A stretch of DNA of 64,000 nucleotides from Rhynochetos jubatus (lineage: Eukaryota; Chordata; Aves; Eurypygiformes; Rhynochetidae): the NCBI GenBank assembly GCA_027574665.1, contig CM050690.1, forward strand, positions 72,521,433 to 72,585,432. Direction: 5' to 3'. Both the position numbers and the translations under genes were made by a program. Below, piece after piece: positions 1 to 13,462 of this stretch (its first letter is position 1; each line of letters opens with the position of its first letter). The notes beneath the pieces were generated by a model, which saw only the letters and a program-made list of their open reading frames with translations, was not told the DNA's origin and made no database searches.

Positions 1-3000
1 GATTTCCATGAGACAAGAGGACCGAGCTGCTGCCGGAGAAGAGGCAACGGGAGCCAGGTTACTGTGTTCCAGTGAGATACATGGCAGGTTGTCCTTTCCC
101 ACCTGTACTGTCTGATGTGCCATGAGTCCTGGAAAGGCACAGTTTCTCCATTCTTCACTGAAATGTTTTGTAGCATTGGGAGCAGCATTCCCATTCTCAG
201 AAAGGTTTCAGAGCTGCTTTGCAAGGAGACGATGATTGTATCTTCTTGCCAACCTCATGTACCTTTGGGTGTGATGGTTGCTGTCCTGGCAGTTGCACTG
301 GGACTGAGCTGTGACCCTCCACAGCTAAAAGCATTAGTGGTGGCAGCAGCTTAAAGCCCGCTTATCCCCTGTCACTGGGAATCAGGCCTGGCTTGGAAAG
401 GACAGGAGTGGAGAGGATTGAAAGATGATGAACTGAAGACGGTTCCACAGGCAGAGGCTGTGCTTGACATCAGCCTCAGAGATACGGCTTGTCAGCATGA
501 ACCTGCCACCTACAGACGTGAGAGGATAAACATAACAAACCTAGGTGTAATCAGCAGAGACGCAGGTATATAACTCCAGAGACAGCTGCTTTGGTGGATG
601 GCTTTGGGGCTGGGCTTTTTTTCTCCATGGAAAACTCACTGCTTTTCTTATCTGATGTGACACTTGCCTCCAGCTCTGAGCAGTATCACATGGTCCTTGA
701 AACATTTTTCTGTCTCTTTTCTACCAGATGTAGGCTAAGACGGGAAGGGCTTATTTATCAATCACAGGCTTTGCAGCATCACTCACCATTCTTGATGCTT
801 TCTCTGGATGAAATGTATGACACTCAGCAAGATCAACTGGGCCTCCAAAGGGAAACCCTTCTAACAGACCAGTACCAGCAAAAAGATAAGTTGGCAGGCA
901 CTGACAGGAGGTTTGGAGCAGCTCAGACTTGTACCTGTTGAGACAGGACAAGAGTAGGGCAAATGTGATTATCAGCAGCAAACTTCACCCTAAAGCATCC
1001 ACGACTCAGGAAGCCCAGCCAGAATAAAGGCTCCAGAATGAAGACTCTGAGAGACTAGAGGCTGATGGAAAATGGACTGAAGCTTTTTCAAAATGCAGCA
1101 GAATTGTTGAAATGTGGAGTTTATTGGTTTTGCTCATGCCCAAGACTCTTTTCTATTGTTTAAAAAGGTGGAAAGATCGGGTTTTTTTCCTTTCACCATA
1201 GTAAGTATTATAGGTAACTGGATGATCTTCTGAAAAAACCAAACCTGGCAAGATGAGGAATTGATGGATAGACCAATCGTTTTGCCTGTAGTCTCTCACT
1301 TGATCACTGGGATGGGTTCAAACAACCAGAGTAACTATTCAATGAACCAGAAGACAGTGATGTCCTCCTTCTCATCCTCATATGCATTTACCAGTGGTTC
1401 TTTGTGCCACAGTAACTGAAGAATTACTCAGTGCTTGCCAATTTTTCATAGCCTGGGCTATTTTTGTTCTGACAGTGAAGAGAATAACATGCACATGTGG
1501 TAACAAGTAAACTTTGTGGTACCATCTATCTGAACACAGAGCCCAGGTGAAAATAGGCTAGAGGTTTGGGAATTTCTTCTTGAAAACTCACGGTTGGTAA
1601 ATGGAGCCAAAATAGTGTGTGACATTCTCACTGAACATGGTTTCCAACAAACACACTAATTGTTCTGCTGAAAACAACATTTCATATCTTCATCTGTAAA
1701 AAAGTTCTACTGAAAGACAGATTTTTCTCAGTTTCCTCTAGAGGGCAATGTCTTATAAATATTTTAAGCAATTTTTGGGTTATGTCAACCGGGAATTTAG
1801 CCTGCCTTATCTAAGAATTCATAAAACAGCAGTGAAAAGTGTTTCTTTATGTGCTTTTTAGGATGTGTGTATATGTAATATAATGATCCTAATTGTTTCT
1901 TGTCCTTGTTCAGTGCAGTAGGTAATCCCTATAAGGAACACAGATACATGTTGTGCATTTTGGGGCACCTATGCCTATGCCAGAATGCAGAGACGGAACT
2001 ACTCATGAAGACCTGATTCTCTCTTACGCTTGTGCTGCTTCAAGGACTTTCAGCAGCTACTCCTTATTTAAACTATTGTAAAAGAGAATAATCCAGTCCT
2101 CTGAGAATTAAGTTACCAGTTGCTATAGTTTATGTTGGCAGCTGGAACTGCAGTGCAGAGGATAAATCTAAATACCAAGTCTAAGTGGTCCATAGGACCA
2201 AGGAAACAGAAGGGTTTTGTGTTATGACTTACTTCCCTGAGAATTTAGGTATTCCCAAATTCACTGACTGTATTTCTTGTTTGATGAATGTTAGTAACAG
2301 CGCAATTTTCACATAAACAGCTGCTAAAATTAGTGTGAATCAAAGGTGGCCATTCTGGACCTTAATAATTGAACATAAGGGATACTGTCTCCTATTGTCA
2401 GTCACTGTAGTGTAAAAAATGGCAAATATGGGTAAGGGCTGTTTTGTTTTCCTTAAAGCTCAGACATATAATTTGAAACATGCTCACATGGGCACAATTT
2501 CTTTTTTGTTACCCCTATCATTATCTTTCTCCTTTCCCCCAAAAGGACACTACTAAAAGGGAAATTTGCTCTTGACATCCCAACATGAAAATGGCTTTAG
2601 GGAAATCCTTTTAGAATTAGTCTCCTTTCCCCTCCTGATGGTGACTAGTCCTCTGGAGCATCACCATAATGGCCTTATTGGATTAACTTGCAAATCCCAT
2701 ATGTTTACTGAATTTGTGGGTTAACATTCTTTGTAAAACATCTCTTCCAAAAAAGTAATGGGCAATATCTGCAGCTGCCAAGTTCTCTAAATGAATAAAC
2801 CTGTTTGTTTGTTTTTCCCCAAACAGGAAAAGCAATTAATTCAAGTAAAACACTTATTCCCAAAAGAGCTCTATTTGAAAACAAGGGCCTGTGAATAAAA
2901 AGAGCGATAGTTGCATTGGCTTCAAAGCCAGCAGGCATTGGGTAGCAAAGCAGGATTTGCCCTACACTTTTGAGTAGCGGGAGCTCTAAGAAAAGTCTGA

Positions 3001-4849
3001 GGACACAGCTCTGCTGCAGCCTTTACAAGTTAAATAGGTGAGAACTGCTTTTTAATTACCGCTGTGGGCCAGGCAGGACTCTCTCTCAAACCGTGTTTTA
3101 ACAGAAATGTGATAAGGAGTTTGTAAATTTCAAGTTGCTGGGAAAATTTTTTAGAGACACTGGCGGCAACAAAATATTAACTTCATTTCTCATGCTGCAT
3201 GGATCTGATCAATAGCTTTGGGTTTGAACTGTATATTCATCACCACCTTGGTTTAGGGCTTGTGTTTGGATCTTGCTGGCTCTAAGGTATCTGACAGCTT
3301 AATGCTTAATCAGAGGAGATTAGTCTTTGCCTTTGGAAGGAGGTATGTTTGAGGCTGTAGGTGTGCGGGGGAGGTTGATTCACGCTGAGCTGGGATCTCT
3401 GTACGTGGGTGGCCCTGGGAATGTCACACTTGCATGGCTGCAGGTACTGAAGGAACCACCAAGAGTTCATGGCTTCGCCTCCTCCTGACCACTCTCCCTG
3501 CTTTCCTTGCTGACGCATCGTCTGAAGTTTAGCTTCCTTGCACAGAAAAACAAATCTATGCCTGAGGTCTCTGACAATACCACAGCCACTGCTAGTATAG
3601 CTTCCCATTTGCCTCCATGGAAATTGGGAAACTCTGCCTTACAGATTTCCTCCTTCCACTCTCTATCTGACCCAGCAATACACAAAACTGTCTCCTCTCT
3701 GATCCGTTTGTCAGTCGTTGTCTGCATTTGGAAAGTAAGCGGTATGTACGGCAGAGCAGAAAATTATTTAGTAAACTAGCCAATTTCATCAGGATGAACC
3801 GTGTGGTTAAAATAAATCGGATTTCAATAATTCACCAGTTACGCATTGGAGAAAGAAATAATAATACTTAAAAAAAAGTGTACTGATGCCAAATGGATCA
3901 GAAGTTAATGGCTGGTGTGTGGAATTCGAAGTCAACAAGGGTTTACTGCAGGGCTCTGCGTTTAAATGGACTCTTTTTTAAATAGTCTATGAGAAAGGCA
4001 GAATCTCAGTGCTTTATTAGAATTATTTTGTGACTCAGCTGCTCTCTCTGATGACCCACAAATCGAATTATAAACTGTGGAAATGAGTTTAGGGGCATCA
4101 TCATTAAAAAAAAAAAAAAACATGCAAGTTAGTAGAGAAGTAAAGAACTGTCTTGAGAGAGGATGTCAGAAGAGCTTGAAAACTGAAGAGGTAAAACACG
4201 AGACGGTAGAAGAAATTTAGGATGGAAGAAGGACTTAGAAATTCACTCATTCTGGCTGGATGGATAATAAAATGTTTTGTCTGATATGTAATTAAATTAG
4301 ATATCATTATCTGTTAAAACAGTTCAGCCAGCTCTAATAACCAAGGAAACAAATCCTGAGTCCAGGTGTCAGCTCCCATACTCCCTGAGGTTTTTCCAGC
4401 CTAGAGGATATTATCTCATTTAATGATAGTATCAATAATAGTATTAAAGAATATGAGGAAGCATATTCTCCATTTTTTATAATCTTCAACATGCACAGCA
4501 GTGCACTGGAGACCCACTGGCTACGTACTACATTAGAGGAATCATGCGTCGCTTGGTGAAGCCAAGTCAAGATCTCCTTTAGACTAAAAAATTTCGTGTA
4601 CCTTGTTGTATAAGTCATAAGCTCATGCAAGAATTCAGCGTGATAAGTTCAGAGTAAACCTTTGCCTTCTTTGCATATTGGTGGCATTTCCTACTTGCCT
4701 GTAGTTGTGCTTTCTGCAGGGAGCACATGCTGGTTGCCTGCTTTACCTTCCGTTTCTCTTCTGCGTGCTTCTATTTTAAATGATTTACTTGTAAGTTATG
4801 TTTGCATAAACTGTGTATGACTTAGAGCTGTGTATCTAACTCCTGTCAG
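1..4849. other. Single-copy DNA, no gene recognised
   Basis: No splice-bounded open frame, RNA gene or recognisable transposon was found on either strand. The open frames here are 60-116 codons, overlap one another on both strands and show no protein-like composition, so they look like chance frames. The only simple repeat is a run of 15 A at 4106-4120. The stretch is intergenic or intronic. It could hold regulatory sequence that I cannot see without cross-species alignment. Confidence 0.6.
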
Positions 4850-4990
4850 AGTCTTACAGCCTAATGGATAGCACGTGTGGACTTAAGAAGTGTTGGGTCC
4901 TGGTCAAGCCTTTTTTTTCCCCCACTGTGAACAAGTCACGGCACTAGTGACAGGGAGGTGATGACAGCAGCTCACTTTCTGCAGGTGCTT
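4850..4990 (+). repeat. Possible ancient MIR-like SINE relic
   Basis: The stretch reads like the head of an old tRNA-type SINE: a 'taatggatagcacg' start, then 'gggtcctggtcaagcc', then 'gaacaagtcacgg'. These follow the order 'gtggatagagcac...gggttc...caagtcac' of MIR-type elements. A run of T splits the copy and the second half is poorly preserved. The assignment is from remembered family structure and not from alignment. Chance resemblance is possible. Confidence 0.4.
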
Positions 4991-7900
4991 GAGCTCTCTG
5001 AGGGAAAAGAACTTTTATTAAATGCTGGGTTTTACTGTGGAGCATATTTTTCCAGGTACCTGCCTGTCTGCTGGAGGGTTATAAAGTCAGAGCAGCTTCA
5101 TAAGGGCTAAAATTCTTTGAAATACCTGTTTCCGCAGAAGTACATTTGAGCAATATGAATAAGCCCTAACTTATGAGATACCTGCCTGGTTATGAATTCA
5201 GCCATTATCCAGTCTTCCCAAGTGTCTCCAAGAGGCATCAGTGTAAACACATGAGACTTATTTACCTGTAGGGTTTTGCTAGAATAATGACAGAATGGAA
5301 AAACTGAATTCTGTTTTTCCGAGGCCTTGAAGCCAAAACACTGTTCTGCGCCTAGAAGAAAGGTTTGAGAAAAAATAAAAACCAAACAAAACCAAACAAC
5401 CAAAACATTGTTTTTGTCATGGTGCTCCAGCCAACACACAGCTGAAGTTTGATTTCCAGATACGGTTTTTGAGGTTTGTTGTGAAGTGTGAAGGTCCAAA
5501 GCCAAGCCTGCTGGAGCTGCCAACTTTCTGGTTGGAGCAATCGCTTCAGTTTATAGATCTTTGCATATTATACCCTCACCAGCTTATCTTTTAGAGCTGA
5601 AACAGTGCAAAAGTCTATCTGGATGCAGGATGTGTGTTATTGAAGAAAAAGGGAGTAACTTTGGGGCTTTATTGGGGAACATGTGATGAAGTGTTTTCCT
5701 GTTCAATGAAACTCTTATTTGGTGAGAACTTCCTTGCAAGTATAAACAGGCTCCTTGGGAAGTAACTGAGCTGAGGAGGATTCAGTATCAGTGTCTGTAT
5801 TAGCACGTGAGGAAAAGAAAAATAGAATTAAATATAACCATATAATTCATCTCATGGTTGTATGGCCACATACTGGGAACCGCCTGGTAGTGCTGGCAGC
5901 ATCCCTCTACCCCAGCCCCCACACATAACCCTCTCTCATGCTCACATCACACGTCCCCCTTGTTTCATGGTCCCCACGTTGCCAGTCAGGGATCCCATGG
6001 GAGATGGGCAGGGCTGGTGTGTGAGTTTCAGGCATCCACATGGGGAGGAGGCTTGTGCTGCCATTCATGTCCTACAGGGACTTCTGTTTCTGGGGTCCCC
6101 CAGACTCCTCTTCTGAGGACTAACTCTGTGCAGGGAATGGGACAAAAAAGCAAACCTAAGATGAGGCTCATGGTTTCCATCTTGGTTACATCTTGCTGTC
6201 TGCTCTTTCAGCAGCATTCATCACCTGAAAATTGTGTCCTGGAGAAAAAGCTGGATTGAATATTTAAATTTTAAACTTACAGTTGCTCTTATTTTTCCCC
6301 AGGTCAGCTGCATATTGGAACTTTTAACCTTTAGATTGTGCCAACTGATCAAAATGTTCCTGTGTAGCTACTGAAGCCTGATTTATTTTTTCTTTCAGTT
6401 GATGGCATAATCTGCTCCTGAGTTGGGAGGAAGGGTTGGGACGTTACCAAATGAAAGCCTGAAACCACAGAAGAGCCATTGTTGTTGTTCATAATACCCC
6501 TTCTCTTTGGGTACTGTCAAAAGGCAAATTAATTTTCACCCCTTTTAAAATGACTTCACTTTTTTCCCCAGACATGTTACATAATCATTGAGGAGGGAAG
6601 GAGGTGAGTCCCAGGTATTAGGGGATGGAGGAGTGGTTCCTGTTTTCCGTACATGTAAGCATTACACCAGGGTAACTCAGTTAACTAAAGAGGTGACTCT
6701 TGGTTTATGACCATGTAAAAGGAGAATTGCACCTGCAGGATGTGTTCTCAAATACGGTCAGCTGCCACGGTTTGGCCCATAAGAAAACATCACAGCTCCA
6801 AAAAAATTAACACAAAGCTAAGGACCAGTCATAAATCTCTGATCCAACAAGATACGTAGATATCCTAGTGAAAAATCCAAAACAGACCAGAAATCCAAGA
6901 AAGATCCTGGCCATAGAGCCTGTAAGTACAATGCCTGAGATCTGCAATCAGTACCAGATGCTACTGATACGTGGTGTGGAGCCTGTAACAAAGACAAGCT
7001 GGACCCATCCAGCCCAAGCAAGAAGCCTTGCAGATTAAATTTGTATTAGGTGGAGGATGTAGATTGCTTTAGCAAGCAAAACTGAGCCTGGGTGTTAAGA
7101 AGATCTGGATCAAGAAATCCAAAGTAGGTTTCCTCCTTAAAGAGAAACGAGCACATTTTGGCACTGGTTTTTGTAACGGTTTTAGAAAGAAAATATTTGG
7201 AAACAGATGCAGTATGTTTCTGTATATTAAATCCAGTCTGTGAAATAAAACTAGTCTCTCTGACTGCACAGAACGGTCAGAAGACTCCTGGAACAAAATC
7301 CTCCCTAAATCTCATGTATGTTTTAAGGAAGACTCTTGAAACTTTAATAAGTGGCGAGCGGATGGCAGGTTCTGACACGCACTAGGAAGTATGCACAGCT
7401 AAAATGCAGGAGGGTTGGGGATGTTTAAAAAGCAAACAGGATCTGGGCTTCCACTTTGAATATCATAAGGTAGGGAGCACGGTGTATTGCATTAATGGAG
7501 GCTATTCTAGCATAAAATGAAAGCCACATTTGGAACAATCTCTACAGCCTTGGTTTAGGACACTGGGGAGAGTAATATAAAATGACTCCAGGGTGGAGCA
7601 CAGGTTGCTGGAGGGGGCAGCCTCTGCTGTAACCTACATTATTTTTGTAGTTAAAGAGAAAGGAAAAATGTTGCTTTGATAGGAAATCCTAGTGAGCAGG
7701 CACATATGGTCAGTATATTTGCCAGGGGGAAGTTAACCCCTGAACAGAGAGCTTGTATAGCCCTACCTGCTACACAGGTCCCGCTGGCTGGGGTGCTGGC
7801 CGTGCAGGTAGTGTGTAAGCATCCTCCTGGGTGTTTGCAGAGAAGTGAAATGCAGTCCCTTGGCTGGTCTGAAAACACACCATGCCACAGCTTGCATTAC

Positions 7901-8247
7901 TTGCCATGGAGGTGCGTGGAAGTGTTGCTTTGCTCCTGGCAGCCTTCATCAGCAGAGCGTCTGGCCTTGGTCCCCTGTCCCAGCATCATCATGCAGCCAA
8001 GGCTGAGCCTGCGAAGTGGCACCAGTCTTCCTTTCATCTGGCCCTTTCCCCTCTTGGCTTTTTCTCCTTCATGCTTTTTCTGGGATGTGTGGTCTTGTCC
8101 CATTTTGTGTCACAACTAAATCACTTCCAATACTGCAAAAAGGGGAAGGCAGGGAGAGCACCTGGAGGCACCATCCTGGAGCAGATTGCCAGCAACATTC
8201 TGATGCGGTAGTTGATCTCTTGGCCAAATTAATCTTCTCTGGTAGAT
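4991..8247. other. Single-copy DNA, no gene recognised
   Basis: No gene, RNA gene or clear transposon is visible. One small item is a textbook acceptor (TTTTTTCCCCAG) ending at 6571, followed 32 bases later by a GAG|GTGAGT donor at 6603/6604. The segment between them is open in one frame but is too short to support an exon by itself. Open frames of up to 147 codons near 7.7-8.2 kb overlap in several frames and look like chance. Confidence 0.55.
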
Positions 8248-8249
8248 TT

Positions 8250-8997
8250 AGGTTGGGGCAATCCCAACTACAAGTACAGGCTGGGTGGAGAATGGATCGA
8301 GAGCAGCCCTGAGGATAAGGACCTGGGGGTACTGGGAGTTGAAAAGCTGGACATGAGCCAGCAGTGCGCGCTGGCAGCCCAGAAAGCCAACTGTATCCTG
8401 GGCTGTATCCAGAGCAGCGTGGCCAGCAGGTCGAGGGAGGGGATTCTCTCCCTCTACTCTGCTCTCATGAGACCCCTGCAGTTCTGCGTCCAGCTGTGGA
8501 GCCCTCAACATAAGAAGGATATCAACCAGTTGGAACGAGTCCAGAAAAGGGCCATGAAGATGATCAGAGGGCTGGAGCACCTCTGCTATGAAGAAAGGCT
8601 GAGAGAATTGGGCTTGTTCAGCCTGGAAGACAGGAGGCTCCATGGAGACCTTATTGCGGCCTTCCAGTACCTGAAGGAGACCTACAAGGAAGCTGGAGGG
8701 GGGGCTTTTTACAAGGGCTTGTAGTGACAGGACAAGGGGTAACGGGTTTAAACTGAAAGCAGGGAGATTTAGATTGGTTATCAGGAAGAAATTCTTCCCA
8801 GAGAGGGTGGTGAGGCACTGGAACAGGTTGCCCAGAGAAGCTGTGGATGCCCCATCCCTGGAAGTGTCCAAGGCCAGGCTGGATGAGGCTTGGAGCAACC
8901 TGGTCTAGTGGAGGGTGTCCCTGCCCATGGCAGGGGGGTTGGAACTGGATGATCCTTAAGGTCCCTTCCAACCCAAACCATTCTGTGATTCTATGAT
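8250..8997 (+). mobile_element. CR1 LINE, 5'-truncated, plus strand
   Basis: This is a chicken-repeat-1 non-LTR retrotransposon fragment, about 750 bases. It keeps the C-terminal end of the ORF2 reverse-transcriptase protein and the whole 3' UTR. The open frame (ATG at 8353, stop at 8722-8724) carries typical CR1 phrases: [37 protein letters not shown] and [13 protein letters not shown]. One extra base in the run of G near 8700 shifts the frame, and a stop follows at 8722-8724; the intact protein would continue. The 3' UTR holds 'ccctgcccatggcagggggg' and 'ggtcccttccaaccc'. The copy ends with the CR1 octamer repeat ATTCTGTGATTCTATGAT at 8980-8997. There is no poly(A) tail, as expected for CR1. 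The 5' boundary is approximate because truncated copies fade into flanking DNA. The copy is inactive: no endonuclease and no catalytic RT core. Confidence 0.96.
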
Positions 8998-10844
8998 TTG
9001 GAAATCCCAGTGCGAGACATGGGCAGTAGCAGGTGTGCAGACCCCTCCCAACCCACAGCAGCAGCTTGCTGCCTCTATCTAAGCAGCTAGTAGGTCTTAA
9101 GGACATTTTTCCCCTATCTGTTGACCCTTTATGTTTCTGATGAGATGTACATCGCGTACTGTGTGTACAGAGTCTTGTTGCTTAAAGATTCAGATTGCTG
9201 TTCTCCTGCAAAGAAAACAAATCCCGTTGATAGCTGCGTTCCCTTAGGCTGCTGAGCACCCTGTGCAACATTTTACACTCAGCAGAGCTTAGAGGAGTTA
9301 AAAATAGTTCTTGTTGTCAAAATATTTCTTGGTAGTAAAAATGTCCTCAGGATACTTTGTGAAATGGTAACCTTTGGACCAAACAGGGTAAGGAAAAATC
9401 AGAACATAGTCTTCAACGCTGCAAAGAAAAGTTCGTCTTAATTGTGCAATACAGGCGAAAGGTTAAGAGCAGAGAAAACTGGCATCACCTTGGGGAGGGA
9501 AAGAATGGAATTTAAATAGAGATCTAAGGGTGAATACATAATTTAAGATAATATATCTTTGTGAAGTATTTTCCCATGGTGCCTGAAAGATTATCTGGGA
9601 GAAAACGTTTGACCCTGTGTAGTTGCTGGGAGTCTCTGGATTCAAGGCAGGGTAAAAGCTGGCCTTCCATTTTTGTTGTGTTTTCATATGTTTTTAAAGG
9701 GTAGTGTAAACTCTAAATTTGGCCCCCAAGTTATAATTTCTAAAACCAAGCTTAGATAAGTGTTTCCACCCTGGGGGAAAAAAAAAATCTTAGTGGTAAC
9801 ACATTGTTTTGAGCAAATGCATCTTCCTGTGTAGAGTCTCAAACCTTGGCCATACACTGTAAAGAAGTGACAATATCGAGTGAACAAAAATTAAAATGAA
9901 ACAGAGGACGTTACTGAGAGAATTGCAAACAGTAAATAAGGATTGAGATGTGAAAGATGGCTTGATGATTTTTTCATTTCAATAACTGTAGCTGGTGTTA
10001 AACGTAGCAGATAAGGCAAATTGCTTTAAGACTGTGTGATTCCTAGGTTATTACTCTGCTTTATTTCAACACTACATTTCCTTATAGCTTTTTTTCTCCT
10101 TTCCAATCCTGAGTTACTGCTTTGTATTTTGAAGTTAAATACAGTATACCTAATGTCATGTAAATCTCCGCTGTTGGGTACTAATTGATACTGTATTATG
10201 CTGGTAACACATGCTTACCTGAATTAGAGAACTGCTGGGTGAGAAGGCTTTATCCCCTACAGATTTGTAGTGACTTCTAAATAAATTCTACAAGCACATA
10301 AAGAAATGAAATAAAAAACAAGGTCAGAGCTTTAAAAAGTAGATGCATTGCATCACAGTTTGGAGTTGCATGGAATATTCTCTGCCAGTGTGAATTTTAT
10401 CATGTATATAATTGATTTTAAAAATGATCAGTTTATAAATAAACTGTAAATGCATAAAACCAGCTCTAATATGGCTGCTTACTAAACATTATAAATGTTT
10501 CACAAAGAGCTATCTGCCAGTAGAGCACAACCTCTAGCTAACAGGACGTATTTGGAAGACATATTCCAGAAAAGGGCTTGTGGGGAGCCGTGGGAGGGGG
10601 TTATCAATATACAGTCAGTCTTACCTCACCCCCACCCCCCAAGGGAACCCCTGAGCAAACACAAAAAATTTCAATCCACTGGAGAGATTTTCTTAAAATT
10701 TAGGTTTTGAAGACTAGTGAGCTTTCGTATTTTAAACATCAATTAGCCTTAACATAGGAACTTAAAACGTAAGCTCTCTGGGACAAAGGCCCTATGTCCA
10801 TATTTTCATTACAAATTACTCACTGTATTTTGAGTGCTATAAGG
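8998..10844. other. AT-rich single-copy DNA between two CR1 copies
   Basis: No gene or further transposon was recognised. The region is AT-rich, especially 10000-10480, with short open frames on both strands. It separates a plus-strand CR1 from a minus-strand CR1, so the flanking elements form a partial inverted pair. Confidence 0.6.
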
Positions 10845-12630
10845 ATCATAGAATCACAGAATCGTCTAGGTCAGAAAAGACCTTTAAGATCATCAAGTCC
10901 AACCATTAACCTAACACTGCCAGGTCCACCACTAAGCCATGTCCCTAAGCACCACATCCACGCGTCTTTTGAATATCTGCAGGGATGGTGACTCCACCAC
11001 TTCCCTGGGAGCCCCTTCCAATGCCTGACAGCCCTTTCTGTGAAGAAACTTTTCCCAGTATCCAATTTAAACCTTTCTAGAGCAACTTGAGGCCATTTCC
11101 TCTTCTTCTATCATCTGTCACCTGGGAGAAGAGACCAACCCCCTCCTCTGTGCACCCTCCTTTCAGGGAGCTGTAGAGAGCAATAAGGTCTCCCCTGAGC
11201 CTCCTCTTCTCCAGGCTGAACACCCCCAGTTCCCTCAGCCCCTCCTCACAGGACTTGTGCTCCAGACCCTTCCCCAGCTCCGTTCCCTTCTCTGGACATG
11301 CTCCTGCCCCTCAGTGTCTTTCTTGCAGTGAGGGACCCAAAACTGACCCCAGGATTTGAGGTGCAGCGTCACCAGTGCCCAGTACAGGGGGACAATCCCT
11401 GCCCTGGTCCTGCTGGCCACACTGTTCCTGATGCAGGCCAGGATGCCATTGGCCTTCTTGGCCACCTGGGCACACTGCCGGCTCATATTCAGCCACTGTT
11501 GACCAACACCACCAGGTCCTTTTCCATCGGGCAGCTTTCCAGCCCCTTGTCCCCAAGGCTGTAGCGCTGCAGGGCTTGTTTGACCCAAGAGCAGGACCCG
11601 GCACTTGGCCTTATTGAACCTCACACAGTGACCTCGGTGCATGGATCCAGCCTGTCCAGATCCCTCTGAAGACCCTTCCTGCCCTCAGGCAGATCCACAC
11701 TCCCACCCAACTTGGTCTCCTCTGCAAACTGACTGAGGATGCACTCGATCCCCTGGTCCAGCTCATTGATGAAGACATTGAACAGAGCTGTCCCCAGCAC
11801 TGAGCCCTGGGGAACACCACTTGTGACCGGCTGCCAGCTGGGTGTAACTCCATTCACCACAACTCTTTGGGCCCAGCCACGCAGACAGTTTTTACCAAGT
11901 GAAGAGTACGCCTGTCCAAGCCATCAGCAGCCAGTTTCTCCAGGAGAATGCTGTGGGAAATAGTGTCAAAGGCTTTACTAAAGTCCAGGTAGACAACATC
12001 CACAGCCTTTGCCTCATCTACTACGTGAGTCGCCCTGTCATAGAAGGATATGAGGTTCATCAAGCAGGACCTGCCTTTCATAAACTCATGTGGACTGGGC
12101 CTGATCACCTGGTTCTCCTGTACTTACCATGTGGTGGCACTCAAGGTGATCTACTTCATAACCTTCCCCAGCACCAAGGTCAAACTGACAGGCCTGTAGT
12201 TCCCCGGGTCCTTCTTCTGGCCGTTCTTGTAGATGGGTGTCACCCATCAAACCTCCAGTCAACTGGGACCTCCCCAGTGAGCCAGGACTGCTGATGGATG
12301 ATGGAAAGTGGCTTGGTGAGCAGCTCCCAGCTGCCTCGGCACCTTTGGGTGGATCCAATACAGCCCCATAGACTTGTGTGTGTCCAAGTGACATAGCAGG
12401 TCACTGACATTTCCCTTTGGATTATAGGGGCTTCATTCTGCTCCCCATCCCTGTCTTCCAGCTCAGGGGGCTGGGTACCCAGAGTACAACTAGTCTTACT
12501 ATTAAAGATTGAGGCAAAGAAGGCATTAAGTACCCTAGCCTTTTCCTCATCCTTTGTCACTATGTTTCCCCCTGCATCCAATAAACTATGGACATTAACC
12601 GTAGCCCTCCTTTTGTTGCTAAATAATAAT
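10845..12630 (-). mobile_element. CR1 LINE with broken reverse transcriptase, minus strand
   Basis: This CR1 copy is about 1.8 kb and reads right to left. Its 3' end is at 10845, where the plus strand shows ATCATAGAATCACAGAAT, the reverse complement of the CR1 octamer tail. Going 5' to 3' on the minus strand the ORF2 protein can be followed. An early segment has NIVTKDEEKARVLNAFFAS and QPPELEDRDGEQNEAPIIQ (about 12590-12420). Next comes the RT core with FMKGRSCLMNLISFYD and DVVYLDFSKAFDTISHSILL (about 12085-11935), then [17 protein letters not shown] (about 11830-11775). The thumb region has FNKAKCRVLLLG and CAQVAKKANGILACIRNSV. The segments lie in different frames, so several indels break the gene. 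The usual FADD catalytic motif reads FAEE (codons at 11717-11722). The copy is 5'-truncated inside ORF2, with no endonuclease domain. It is a dead element from a different CR1 subfamily than the copy at 8.25 kb. Confidence 0.96.
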
Positions 12631-13462
12631 AATGAATAAATGAATAGATTAACAAGATTGAGACACTGAATTTCCCAACAGCTCTCCATACTGCTTGTTA
12701 GGATTTGCTTTTCATATTTTGCTTAAGGAACCCTGGCTTCTATAATATGGGGAAACATCTTCAACAATAGCCCGTGTACATAAGGAGCACAGCTGAGGAG
12801 CTTGCTGATGCACAGGGACAAAACATCAGAAACCCACCCCCCCAGCCCCAAAGACACTGAAAAACATCTAATTTCCAATTATTTGTATGCTGGGAGGAAT
12901 AAGCGAGTGTTTCCAAATAATTCTAGTATAGCTCTTGCAAGGCCCTCTCTGCCTGCAATTTGCATATAAAACTCCACAAAAGATTAAAGGCTGGGTGATT
13001 TCAGCCAGACCTGGAGCTGCTTGGAATTTTTTTGGTCATTGGCATTTTTCTGTACACCCCATGAACTCGCGGTGGGTTTGCAGCCAGCACGAAAGGATGA
13101 GGGTGTAACTCCTAGCTGAGCCCTGGGTGGCTCTGTGGAGATGCTGGCTGTGGGCTGTGGTATTCAGCTCTCCAGGGCTGTTTATAGTAGTTGTGTGTTG
13201 CAGCTATTCAACGTGGATTTTTTTAAACACATTACTTTTGTTGTGCTTGTGTGCAGAAGAAATGGTAAGGGAAAGGTTTTCTCTGCAGCATTCATCTCAT
13301 AGGGTAATAGCATGTAGTGCAGACACGGGGCTTTCTGGAGGTGGTGTTTGTGGAGACTTAGGGATCTTGATGGCCTGGAATGCACTGAATCGACTGAGCA
13401 AGCTGTGGGGAGATCCAGGCGGAGGTCAGGGAAGGGGTATTTGTATGTACGCTGGCATAGCT

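Noticed and set aside
5107-5523. 138-codon minus-strand open frame
   Set aside because: No homology recognised, overlaps another open frame, and no splice support.
8248-8898. 216-codon minus-strand open frame
   Set aside because: It is the antisense of a plus-strand CR1 whose sense frame and 3' UTR are clearly recognised.
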